Of a stretch of DNA of 64,000 nt, positions 24,101 through 34,732 are shown piece after piece (the first letter of the stretch is position 1; every line of letters begins with the position of its first letter). This stretch comes from Sphaerolaimus hirsutus (lineage: Eukaryota > Nematoda > Chromadorea > Monhysterida > Sphaerolaimidae): the NCBI GenBank assembly GCA_964036195.1, contig CAXIWS010000384.1:1-64000 (forward strand). Reading direction: 5' to 3'. The translations under genes and the position numbers were made by a program. Under the pieces are notes generated by a model. The model was not told the DNA's origin. It ran no database searches and worked only from the letters and a program-made list of their open reading frames with translations.

Positions 24101-25795
24101 TTGTTAATTGTACCACTCTAATTAGTAAAAAATGTACAAACTAATTACTGAAAAATGTACAAACAAAAACTGAATTTTAAATGACCCACGCGGTATGGGC
24201 GGGCGCAGCGCTGCCGGACGCGGCCGGCACGGCAGCGTTGCCAGACAGGGTGGGCACGGTGGCAGCGTGGCAGGAACGGGGGAAAATGTATGGGCTGAAA
24301 GGAATTGTACGGCATAAAAACGCTATCAAACATACAGTAAGCACAGTAATTAGTCAAGTAACGCCCCCCTCCCTCAAAATGAACTGTATGTACTTTTGTC
24401 CGCGACTATTCGCACATGCAATGGAGGCATGAAAACCGACATAAACACCGTAATTTGTTAATTGTACCACTCTAATTAGTAAAAAATGTACAAACTAATT
24501 ACTGAAAAATGTACAAACAAAAACTGAATTTTAAATGACCCACGCGGTATGGGCGGGCGCGGCGCTGCCGGACGCGGCCGGCACGGCAGCGTTGCCAGAC
24601 AGGGTGGGCACGGTGGCAGCGTGGCAGGAACGGGGGAAAATGTATGCGCTGAAAGGAATTGTACGGCATAAAAACGCTATCAAACATACAGTAAGCACAG
24701 TAATTAGTCAAGTAACGCCCCCCTCCCTCAAAATGAACTGTATGTACTTTTGTCCGCGACTATTCGCACATCCAATGGAGGCATGAAAACCGACATAAAT
24801 ACCGTAATTTGTTAATTGTACCACTCTTATTAGTAAAAAATGTACAAACTAATTACTAAAAAATGTACAAACAAAAACTGAATTTTAAACAACCCACGCG
24901 GTATGGGCGGGCGCGGCGCTGCCGGACGCGGCCGGCACGGCAGCGTTGCCAGACAGGGCGGGCACGGTGGCAGCGTGGCAGGAACGGGGAAAAATGTATG
25001 CGCTGAAAGGAATTGTACGGCATAAAAACGCTATCAAACATACAGTAAGCACAGTAATTAGTCAAGTAACGCCCCCCTCCCTCAAAATGAACTGTATGTA
25101 CTTTTGTCCGCGACTATTCGCACATCCAATGGAGGCATGAAAACCGACATAAATACCGTAATTTGTTAATTGTACCACTCTTATTAGTAAAAAATGTACA
25201 AACTAATTACTAAAAAATGTACAAACAAAAACTGAATTTTAAACAACCCACGCGGTATGGGCGGGCGCGGCGCTGCCGGACGCGGCCGGCACGGCAGCGT
25301 TGCCAGACAGGGCGGGCACGGTGGCAGCGTGGCAGGAACGGGGAAAAATGTATGCGCTGAAAGGAATTGTACGGCATAAAAACGCTATCAAACATACAGT
25401 AAGCACAGTAATTAGTCAAGTAACGCCCCCCTCCCTCAAAATGAACTGTATGTACTTTTGTCCGCGACTATTCGCACATCCAATGGAGGCATGAAAACCG
25501 ACATAAATACCGTAATTTGTTAATTGTACCACTCTTATTAGTAAAAAATGTAAAAACTAATTACTAAAAAATGTACAAACAAAAACTGAATTTTCAACAA
25601 CCCACGCGGTTGGAGCGGGCGCGGCGCTGCCGGACGCGGCCGGCACGGCAGCGTTGCCAGACAGGGCGGGCACGGTGGCAGCGTGGCAGGAACGGGGGGC
25701 AATGTATGCGCTGGAAGGAATTGTACGGAATTAAAATGCTATCAAACATACAGTAAGCACAGTAATTAGTCAAGTAACGCCCCCCCCCGGTATGG
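21180..25795. repeat. 13-copy tandem array, units of 354 or 377 bp
   Basis: Thirteen units carry the anchor ACAAACAAAAACTGAATTTT near 21,240, 21,617, 21,994, 22,348, 22,702, 23,056, 23,433, 23,810, 24,164, 24,518, 24,872, 25,226 and 25,580. Units differ by a 23-bp sub-repeat (ACTAATTACTAAAAAATGTA plus CAA) present two or three times. Each unit has a GC-rich core able to form a stem (CGCTGCCG with CGGCAGCG) and the block TGTATGTACTTTTGTCCGCG. Unit sub-types recur in order, so blocks of several units were duplicated together. The core is homologous to the last exon of the transposase gene at 26,041-26,152. Confidence 0.92.
21253..25710 (-). other. Thirteen terminal-exon-like cassettes inside the array
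   Basis: On minus, each unit has an acceptor (CCTTCCAG or CCTTTCAG), one leading base, and an open frame homologous to the transposase C-terminal tail. A typical unit reads SHAATVPALSGNAAVPAAS and ends AHTAWVV-stop; the gene's own exon reads STVPAATGDNAMPAAWCV-stop. Approximate spans: 21,253-21,370, 21,630-21,747, 22,007-22,124, 22,361-22,478, 22,715-22,832, 23,069-23,186, 23,446-23,563, 23,823-23,940, 24,177-24,294, 24,531-24,648, 24,885-25,002, 25,239-25,356, 25,593-25,710. In the units beginning near 21,231, 23,047 and 25,571 the TAA has become GAA and the frame runs about 12 codons further. Whether any is spliced in is unknown. Confidence 0.55.
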
Positions 25796-26040
25796 AGTAA
25801 AGCATCGTATTAGTTCATAATTCTCATGTCAATATGACAGGGGGGACTCTATTTTGTATATATGTATACATAAAAAGGGGAAAGAATTATACATACCTAT
25901 ATTTACTCGGTTAATTCAATAACTCGTTAAATGAGGCGAAATTCAACATTTGCTTTCAAAAATTTCGAACTTGACATTACTCAAATACCTCATATATTAC
26001 ACATATCCTCATATCCCCATACGCGGACAAAAACTGAATT

Positions 26041-29000
26041 TTAAACACACCACGCGGCGGGCATGGCGTTGTCGCCGGTCGCGGCGGGCACAGTGCTGTC
26101 GCTAGACACCTCTGGCATGGTGCTGTTCATGCCAGGAGCAGTCATTCGACATCTGTGCGAAAACAATTGGAAAGAAATAGGAAAAAAAAACGAAGGAAAA
26201 AAGACAAAAAGCACACCAAAAATACCTGTCTGGAATCCAGCTTGTCAACTTGCGCACTTGGACTTTGACAGGCGACGGGATGGCGTCATGCGGCACATCA
26301 TCAGGTGTGTCAACATCCAATTCCGTGGTCTCTTCAATCGTGACAACATCCAACTCTGCGTTGCAAGGGACATGGAGCTCCTCAATTTTGGACAGGACGA
26401 TGTGCAGCATGTCAACGACCTGTTCGCTGTTCTGCATGAAAACATTAATAGTTGAGTTAGTTCGTTAGTTTAAAACATGAAAACATGAGCACCCCAAGCA
26501 ATGAAACTCATATGAACAAACCCGCATGAACAAAATGTCATCGGGGGATGGCATCTTGAAGCTCACAGGCAGATACTGACGGGCAAATTGCAAAAATTCG
26601 AAAACGCGCCGTTTCACAGTATATTCACACATATCATTTGGCGACACATACATGTCTCGATTGTGCAGAGCGGCTACTCTGTAAAATACACACAAATGTA
26701 ATATTTGTACATGTAAAAAAGGGCTCAGCAGCTGTGGACATCAAACAACCCTGGACAACAAACACCCCTGGACAACAGCGCATGCTATCAATAATCACAT
26801 GATTTAATCATTATTTCATTGAATTATAATTTAATTATCATTTCAACGTGAGATATAAATCTGTAGTTTGATGCGGCGCTGGTTATACCGCTGACACGAC
26901 TGCGCGGCTGGATTGGAGTGCCGCGCGGTGACGCGTTAAAAGCATATAACAATAGCCTGCCGTGCGCGAGTGCGTGGGCCGGTAGCGCATTTGCGGCGCC
27001 ATGGCGCCGGCTTGGCGGGCGTATGCGCGTGTCCGTGTTGTCCAGGGGTTATTCGCCGTTAAAAAAACAATGCAGATGTAAAAACAATAGATATGTCAAA
27101 TGAGACTAACTTTGCCAGCAAAATGCCATCGACGAGCTGTGCGCTCAAAATCCAGGCGGTGCCAGCTGCCACTTCTGTCGACAGCAAATCGCCCAACTTG
27201 TTGCATACAGCTTGCAGCTTCTCCCTCAGCCTTCTGGGAATCTGCGTGGGTTTATTTGGGAAATTTGGCTTGCATGTGCACCGGGTTTAGATGCGCACAG
27301 GTACAGACCCTGATAACAACAACAGCACGCCGTTCTATTCTTGTCGTATGTACAAAAGTGCCAAAATCTGCCAAATAATTGCAACTCACCGCATCATTTA
27401 CCCACTGTTTGTCATACTGCTTTGATGTGATGTCGAGAAAGGCATAAAATATGCTCATTCTATGCACTGAAAATCGGAATTCCTCCTCTGCGAGCAGGCC
27501 ACGCATAAGTCTGTACGCGAGATTGCCCTGGTCAGGGTGTATCTTCTCCGGCTTCAATCTGGCCATGTGCAGCATTCTAGATTTTAGTGGACGCCACACA
27601 CCCTCTATCGCATTTGAATTGACCCCATCCGGCCTCACAAATTGAACGCTGTGGTTCACCATAAGATGGGTGTAGCCATAGTGTGCGATAGTTCTGTAGG
27701 CCGCCCAGGAATCACTGATAATCACAGCTCCTGCACGAAAATATCAAAATAATTAACAGAAGAGAATAAGCACAAAATGAAGACTGAAAATGTAAAACCA
27801 CCAACCCTTCGCAACGTTGTCCAGTATTATCCTAATAAGGGTCTCTGCATCCCGCCTCTTGACATATCGCATGCGCACCTGAAAAAAAACGGCTCTGAGA
27901 CGGTGCCCAAGTATGCCCGGTGCCCAAGTATAAATACCGGTGCCCAAGTGAAGTGCCCCTACTTGGACACCGGGCGGCTCTTTACTTGTGCACCGGGCGG
28001 ATGTTTACTTGGGCACCAAACAGGTGCAAACGCCCTGCCCATGCACAAGTATAGGAGCGATAGTCATGGAAAATGCCCTGTAGAATGTCAAATGTCATGC
28101 GAAGTGTCAAAAACTTACTAAATTAAAAGTTACCGGTAGGACCAAGTTATTTCCGACGGGCGCCTTTTCCACCCGCTCCATGAAAAAGGCTGAATGAACT
28201 GGCAAGGTTCCAAATTATATCGAATTGTAGACTTTTTGAAGAGAGAAATCCATGTTCTTTTGAGGCATGAAAGCTTTAGAAAGACATCGGGTTTATCTTA
28301 CATTGATTGTAGCTCACCCTTATCAAGTTGTTCACCAACTTAGCGAACTTAAATACAAAAGGGGTTCAATTTCTATGTTCTGAAGAAATAAATGACAACT
28401 GAAAAACAAGTTATTGCTTAAGTATTTATTTTCAATATGAATTCATGATATGAGTTCTAGATGTCAACTAAACAAAATGTCAGATATGGCGTTATCTTTT
28501 ATAATAAACCCCTCCCAAAATAATTCAAGTTGACAAGCCAAAACCTGTCAAATTAGAGATGTAAAAATACATGGCACCTACTTCGCTCATATTTAGAAAT
28601 TATTAATCCTAGTTGCTAATTTTGCTAGTCAAATAATGAATAAAGATCTCGATCTCAATAATAATTGACATTTGGAAATCTATAACTCAGATAGGATACT
28701 CTTAATATAACTACTAATTAATCGACACTAGCCCTACTTGGGCACCGGGTATTACAACTTGTGCACCGGCCCTACTTGGGCACCGGCTTTACTTGGGCCC
28801 ACGCCCATCATCAATTCAAACATAAATCAAAAAACAAAAGTGAAACATCAATTAAACTCACTTCGACCACTTTGTGATCGTTCAACTCGATCAAGCCAAA
28901 GATCCACGGCCCGTTGACAGAGGGTCCATAATTTTTGGATCTCGGCGCATATTTGTCACCTTTGAGCCGGCGGCCCTTCCTGTTTGTGTTTGGCTTCCGT

Positions 29001-31337
29001 CGACCTTTAAGCAGCGTCTCATCGATTTGAACGACGGACCCCGGTGTGGCACCAATCGGGTGTTTTTCCGCAAAAGTAATCCGGTGCGCGTAGATCAACT
29101 GCAACACGTAATATTTTCAAGGAATTCAGGATTTTAAATGACACAAAATAATGACGAAACTAGTGATGGAAAAGCGCTAGAAAAAAAATCGCCAGGCGCC
29201 AAGGGCGCCACAGAAAAAGGGCGCCAGGCGCCAAGGGCGCCACGGAAAGAGGGCGCCAAGCGCCAAGGGCGCCATGGCGCCATTTGAAAAATAGGGCGCC
29301 AGGCACCAAGGGCGCCAGGATAAATAAGTGCATAGAACGCCATGCGTGTGCTAAAACAGTTTCTACAGCACCCTAGTACACACATTCACTACTTAATTCG
29401 CGTTCTCCAGGATGTAATGAACAACAACAACACTAGAACAAAAAAAATAAAATAAAATCCACATGACGAATTCAAACACAATGGATATTGTCATTTGATA
29501 ACAATCCATTCACTTCAAATAGACTGAATCGGACAAAAAATGGAATTGCAACGATTTGAATCTGTTGTTTTTTGATTTTGCAAGTTCAACGGTTCATCAT
29601 TCTCGTCTTCTGATCTGTCAGACACATCTGATGGATCGTTGCACAAAAGATTTTCACTCGCTCACACCACTTTGTCCATTTTTCTGGCGAATTTAGATCA
29701 TCCACAGATGCGTTTTTCATCTTTTTTTTCATTTACATAGCACTCACCTTGAAACCCTACTGGCGCCTTTTTGGCGCCCTTTTAAAGCAGGGCGCCAGGC
29801 GCCAAGGGCGCCACTGAAAAAGGGCGCTAAGCGCCAAGGGCGCCATGGCGCCTTTCAGGATGTGGGCACCAGGCACCAAGGGCGCCACAGAAAAAGGGCG
29901 CCAAGCGCCAATGGCGCGGCGCCCTTTGGCGCCCTCAATTGGCGCCAGCGCCATGGCGCCATTCCATCACTAGACGAAACCATAAACGACACTGAAAAAA
30001 ATTAAAAATGTAAATAACATCACGGAAAGCTCTGAGCCAAAAAGTCATTGTCCCAAAGCTGGGCTGCTTTAATCGACCGCGACGGGAGTCCATACAGGCA
30101 TACTGGTCCCTAATCTGATTGCGCGTCCATGGGGCAGTCCCAAGACATGTAAAGTGTAAAGTAAAATGTCAAATGTAAAGTCAAATGCAAAGTATAGTTT
30201 CAAATTTAGAGTCAAATGCAAAGTAAACTGTCAATTGTCATGCAAAGTTTGACTTTACATGTGTCAAATGTATGTATTGACAGTTTACTTTGCATTTGAC
30301 TTTACATTTTACAGTTTACTTTGCATTTGACTTTACATTTGACACTTTACTTTACACTTTACAGGGCTTGGGACTGCCACCAGCCCATGGAAAATCCATA
30401 AACCAGCAGTAACACCTGCAAATTTAGTAAAATGCACATAATGCCTGCAGGAAAAAACACAGGACAAAGGATGTGTTCACCTCACCTGCCGCACACTCAT
30501 AGATCTGAATGTTCTGCCAGTTGTCCTACTTGCATATGCGAAAAAACTGTTGTGCGCGAACGAACGCACTCTTGAGCAATTTGTGCATCGCGTGGAAGTT
30601 TCTGGGGCACTGTCAGGGTTCCACATCATTGCTCCTGTGCAACTATTTCTAAAACATGGCCCGTAGCTGAAAACGTGGGGGGAAGTTCATGGGCAGAAAC
30701 TGTGAGCGTAATTTATCTATGACTTATGTTTATGAATTATGATTAGGGTTCAAACGGGATCCCGATCCCCATCCCGGATCCCGTGAAATTCCGGGATTTA
30801 GCAGTCCCGATCCCGATCCCGAAACCCCAATCCCGATCCCGATCCCAAAATCCAAAAATACCAATCTCGATCCCGATCCCGAAAACTTTCAAATCCCGAT
30901 CCCGACCCTGAGAATCTCCCAAGTTTGGGATCCCGATCCCGGAAAAAATAGTGGAAATAATGACGTGTTTGCATGCAAAAATGTGAACGCAAACCCCCAG
31001 TGTCCATTTTATGTCACTTTACTGGCATCCAACAGTGTTTTGAGACCTTTATGAACAACTGTGAATGCCAGAACAGTGACAAAAATCTCTATCACTAGAC
31101 CCCAATCCCAATCCCGATCCCAATCCCGTGACCCCAATCCTGGTCAATCCCGATCCCAATCCCGAGATCCCGATTCCATAAGTCCCGATCCCGATCCCGA
31201 AATCTCACTTACCAATCCCGATCCCGATCCCGAAACCTCAATCCCGATCCCGATCCCGAAAAGTCAATCCCGTTCTTTAGCCAATATTTGCATAGTATTA
31301 AAAAAAATCTCAACAAACACCCCATCCATAAGTAACC
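26041..31337 (-). CDS. Intron-containing ISXO2/IS1595 (Merlin-like) transposase gene
   Basis: Exons read on minus: one ending at 31,337 (LNAIRFAQEHGLLPKP); 30,666-30,486 (CFRNSC...RCTNC, HNSFFAY, a zinc-ribbon-like start); 30,415 to about 30,380 (VLLLVYGFSMGW); about 30,125-30,019 (TMTFWLRAFRD); 29,098-28,862 (VVQIDETLLKGRRK...NGPWIFGLIEL); 27,878-27,806 (RRDAETLIRIILDNVAKG); 27,730-27,390 (VIISDSWAAY, VNHSVQFV, NSNAIEGVW); 27,241-27,111; 26,678-26,522; 26,431-26,226; 26,152-26,041, stop TAA. Phases match from 30,486 to the stop except where an inverted repeat splits the 30.0-30.4 kb exon. The DDE residues (QIDET, SDSW, AIEGVW) are present. Family role: cut-and-paste DNA transposition. The introns and extra C-terminal exons argue for a host-like or domesticated gene. 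Acidic coding sequence upstream to about 32,540 is probably its N-terminus. The split exon may mean it is now broken. Confidence 0.75.
27898..28800. repeat. GTGCCCAAGTA motif-arm element in a transposase-gene intron
   Basis: Both ends carry clustered CGGTGCCCAAGTA or the complement TACTTGGGCACCG (27,898-28,050 and 28,735-28,800), with a unique AT-rich interior. It occupies the intron between the exons ending at 28,862 and starting at 27,878. No clear duplication was seen. A compact relative is at 42,430-42,565. Confidence 0.5.
29161..29972. mobile_element. hAT-like element with GGCGCC arms
   Basis: Termini TAGTGATGGAAAAGCGC and GCGCCATTCCATCACTA, flanked by GACGAAAC on both sides (29,153-29,160 and 29,973-29,980). 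The arms are iterations of GGCGCC, CAAGCGCCAAGGGCGCC and similar; the central 400 bp are AT-rich. It lies in an intron of the transposase gene. The ORFs inside are motif artefacts. Confidence 0.85.
30140..30380. mobile_element. Inverted repeat interrupting a transposase exon
   Basis: CAGTCCCAAG at the left and CTTGGGACTG at the right bound long arms of TCAAATG/AAAGT motifs able to fold back. On minus it separates LLVYGFSMGW from the continuation QIRDQYACMDSRRG, and reading into it hits a stop. No clean target duplication is visible, so its exact limits are uncertain. Confidence 0.55.
30744..31276. mobile_element. hAT-like element with GGGATC arms
   Basis: Starts TAGGGTTCAAACGGGATC. ATCCCG-rich arms flank a unique interior (TTTGCATGCAAAAATGTGAA, ACTGGCATCCAACAGTG). 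The right terminus is degraded (CAATCCCGTTCTTTAG) and no duplication is visible. It occupies the intron between the exon ending at 31,337 and the one starting at 30,666. Confidence 0.65.
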
Positions 31338-32540
31338 TTTCCTTGTCCCGGAAAAAAGCTACCGGTTTGGGCAACAAACCATGTTCCTGTGCAAAACGTA
31401 TAGCATTGAGCTCGCTTTGCAGGAACTCGCAAGCCCAAAAAGGGGGGCTAGACGGGTGTGTCCGGGCGTGTGGCTCATATACAGTTACAGAGTCATCGAC
31501 GACCACATCAATCGGTACAGGCGGCACAAACGCGGCCACGTCGTCCACCACAACGTCATTGACGACCACATCAATCGGTACAGGCGGCACAAACGCGGCC
31601 ACGTCGTCCACCACAACGTCATCAACGACCACATCAATCGGTACAGGCGGCACAAACGCGGCCACGTCGTCCACCACAACGTCATCGACGACTTCACCGC
31701 GACGAGTTCTGTCCGTGACAACTTCATCGAGGATCAGGGGTCGGTTTCGCAAGTGGAGAAATGAGAAGTAAACAGGCGAAAGCAAACTGAAATGGCAAGT
31801 GAAATTACTTCTTTTTTAATTGTCACTTCGCTTTTTCCAATTGAATAGCCATTTTACTTCAATTTTGCCATTTCACTTCTCACTTCTCCACTTGCGGAAC
31901 TGGCACCAGGTCGTCTGCAGAGAGTTCGACGTCAACGCTGACGTCCTCGACGTCATCGAGATCTTGCTCTCGGCGGATCAGGGGCCACTTCCACAAGTGG
32001 AGAAGTTAGAAGTAGAATGGCAAAAGCGAACTGAAATGGCAAGCAAGATTACTTCTTATTTAATTGTCACTTCGCTTTTTCCAATTGAATAGCCATTTTA
32101 CTTCAATTTTGCCATTTCACTTCTCACTTCTCCACTTGCGGAACTGGCACCAGGTCGTCTGCAGAGAGTTCGACGTCAACGCTGACGTCCTCGACGTCAT
32201 CGAGATCTTGCTCTCGGCGGATCAGGGGCCACTTCCACAAGTGGAGAAGTTAGAAGTAGAATGGCAAAAGCGAACTGAAATGGCAAGCAAGATTACTTCT
32301 TATTTAATTGTCACTTCGCTTTTTCCAATTGAATAGCCATTTTACTTCAATTTTGCCATTTCACTTCTCACTTCTCCACTTGCGGAACTGGCACCAGGTC
32401 GTCCTCATAGCCCGGGTAAACAACTTGCTCAACTTCGCCACCTAACATCACGACGCTCAAATACACATCAACAGACTTGTTGACATCAAGTACGTCCACA
32501 AGGTTTTCGGGAGGCTCCTCGGGAGGCTCCTGAGTTGCGG
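31338..32540 (-). CDS. Acidic N-terminal coding region, probably of the transposase gene
   Basis: On minus, open sequence reads PPENLVDVLDVNKSVDVYLS...YEDDLVPVPQ (32,540-32,370), then two copies of PLIRREQDLDDVEDVSVDVE (about 32,240-32,130 and 31,995-31,880), then LILDEVVTDRTRRGEVVDD and a 21-residue repeat (31,700-31,490) leading into the exon that ends at 31,337. The acidic blocks are separated by a short palindromic element that puts a stop after VPQVEK. Either the element is spliced out or the N-terminus is interrupted. Joining these parts is inferred from position and frame only. Confidence 0.4.
31490..31700 (-). repeat. 63-bp coding tandem repeat, three-plus copies
   Basis: Period 63 bp, in frame on minus, encoding DVVVDDVAAFVPPVPI-type 21-residue units. 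The multiple-of-three period and the open frame on minus across all units fit coding use; all three strand frames being partly open is expected of a repeat. Confidence 0.7.
31750..32400. repeat. 244-bp tandem duplication carrying a palindromic MITE
   Basis: Positions 31,820-32,063 and 32,064-32,307 are identical or nearly so, with a partial third copy. Each unit joins an acidic coding block to a palindromic element whose ends are CAAGTGGAGAAGT and ACTTCTCCACTTG. The element appears three times (about 31,748-31,896, 31,993-32,140, 32,237-32,384). Confidence 0.8.
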
Positions 32541-32833
32541 TAAAGTAATCGCGACAGGAGTGAGAAAAGAATAATTCCACCCTCTTAGACGAGAGGAAAA
32601 AACACCACCCCCCCTCAAAATAGACCGCCCTCATAAATATACCCATCAACAAATTAAATTGAATTGTAAACTATTCAATAGATAAATTTACCGAATCCAT
32701 AGGACACGATCCTGCCGCCCAAACCGCCCGGCCAAAATAAACAAACGCGCTCTGCAAGAAACTGAACAGTTTAGCAGAATAGAACAAGTATTAAATATAT
32801 ACCGAGCAAAGTACATGCTAGGGTTCACACATG

Positions 32834-33222
32834 TAGGGTTCAAACGATATATTGTATTGAATATCGAATCTTGGATATCGATAATTTTTTAATATTGAAT
32901 ATCGAATATCGATATCGAAAATTTTGAAAAAAATATAGAATATCGACCATTTTTCCGATATACATACATATTGAACCTGTATTGTGTCCCAAAATTAGGT
33001 TATCATTTTCATTTTGAGTTGTTTATGATTGATCTGATGTGCTTCTAGATCTAGTATTGTATTTGAATATCAATATCGAATATCGAAAAAATCGAATATC
33101 GACCATTTTTCAATATCGATATTGAGGTTCCATATCGTATCGATATTGAATATCGAGTTTCAAAAAAATATATATCGAATATCGAATATCGATATCGAAA
33201 AGTCATATCGTTCTAACCCTTA
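32834..33222. mobile_element. hAT-like element with ATATCGA arms, degraded
   Basis: Begins TAGGGTTCAAACGATATATT and ends CATATCGTTCTAACCCTTA. The arms iterate ATCGAATATCGATATCGA. Same family as 47,335-48,124. No duplication is readable; the left end is doubled (a second TAGGGTTC at 32,819). Confidence 0.65.
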
Positions 33223-33354
33223 TGCTATGTGCAACAAACATATGTCTGCAAAATGCATAAATAATTTTCATATAAATATTCTGTTTTCTTTTCTTTATTC
33301 AGCAAAATGTCCTCATCAAAATGCAAACAACAACGATATGAAACGATCACACAC

Positions 33355-34012
33355 TAGGGATGGAAAAAAAGCGCTTTTTTTTAACGGCCCCGCTTTTTTT
33401 AAAAAAAAGCGCTTTTTTTAAAAAATGTCGGGACGTTCACTAAAAAGCTCCCAAATATGGTTCTGTATCAATATATACAGGTATATCAGACAAGTGGCAG
33501 TACTTGTGATGATATATAGCCATAGAATGGCTGTGTAGCCATAGGATAGCATTATAAGTGGCGATTTCTGCCAAAAATACTTTTAATTTTGACTCATTAT
33601 GTATATCACCCTTTGTGAATGTTTCGCAACTTCAAGTGAAGTGAGGCATGAAATAGTGCTTATAAATAAGGCTATAAGAGAAGGCTAATACATTGAGCGT
33701 AATGTTTTACACTGTAGAAGTATGTGGTAGGACATTGGCTGGATATTCTATGCTACACTAACATATCACTACTTGTTATTACATGATAGCATACAGGAAT
33801 AGAAGCAATGGAACTAAAAATGCCACAAAACCGATGAAAACAACCACCAGTGGTAATGTGCATGTGAAATCACGCGCTTGCGCGCGAAAAATTGGAAAAT
33901 ACCTAGTGCATAAGTACTGAAAAATTTTGCGCTGGGACCCTTGCGCTTTTTTTTAAAAAAAGCGGCGTTTTTTAAAAAAAAAGCGCTTGAAAAAAAGCGC
34001 TGGCCATCCCTA
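33355..34012. mobile_element. hAT-like element with AAAAAGCGC arms
   Basis: Termini TAGGGATGGAAAAAAAGCGC and GCGCTGGCCATCCCTA, flanked by TCACACAC on both sides (33,347-33,354 and 34,013-34,020). The arms are poly-A/T tracts alternating with GCGC; the centre is AT-rich and non-coding. A close relative of the left part lies at 39,291-39,600. Confidence 0.85.
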
Positions 34013-34169
34013 TCACACACCGTGGTGAAAATGCCAAAAAAAAATGCATGATCAATAATTGTCACATGACAAGCACGACAAAGTGTGACAAAGCGCTACA
34101 TATACAAAAATACCAACACATTTACGTTAGCACACACACTAGTTGACACAAAATACCACACATGCTAGT

Positions 34170-34262
34170 TGATATCAATGTCAACTGGCATGCCAAATGT
34201 CAACTGGCATGCCAAATGTCAACTGGCATGCCAAATGTCAACTGGCATGCCAAATGTCAACT
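34170..34262. repeat. 19-bp tandem repeat, about four copies
   Basis: TCAACTGGCATGCCAAATG is repeated head to tail. The unit contains the palindrome GGCATGCC. No gene was found from 32.7 to 34.7 kb. Confidence 0.8.
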
Positions 34263-34732
34263 TGCACCAATCCCAATTTGAAGCTTGCATTAGAACGTCG
34301 TTCGCTAGCTCGTCAGCAAAATTAGAATTGGGATCGGAACCAGTTCACATTTGGTGTCAATGACAACTACTGTGTGTGTGCGAGCAATACAACATTACAA
34401 AACATCTTTCAAAAAATGCAAAAAACAGCATTCCTTAGCAAAAAATGAATTCAACAGATCAGAAATACACTAGAAAAACAACGTTAAAAAAGCGAGATTT
34501 CAATTCACTGTAAATAGGTACCAACAATTTCCTGAAAGCTTTGTGAAATTTTTAGGTTTAAATTTCAATTACGTAATTTCATCTGCTTTTTTATGTATTA
34601 GAGGTTCGGCAATACCACAACATGGGGCAGTATTCAAGGGTGGGAAATATGCAAGAAAATTGTTGGTTGGTTTGCATACCGGACACCGAATTTCCATACC
34701 GTAATTTTGACACGTAAATTACAAAAAAATAC

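Noticed and set aside
21231..25756. Repeated 61-codon plus-strand ORFs (starting MYKQKLNF)
   Set aside because: They sit opposite the terminal-exon-like cassettes and include the AT-rich spacer; the minus-strand frame is the one homologous to a gene.
30744..31276. 8-bp target duplication for this GGGATC element
   Set aside because: The right terminus is degraded and the flanks do not match; it was assigned to the family by arms and interior only.
31061..31771. 236-codon plus-strand ORF
   Set aside because: Its first part is the ATCCCG motif arm and its second part is the 63-bp repeat read on the strand opposite to the transposase coding frame, so it is a shadow of repeats.
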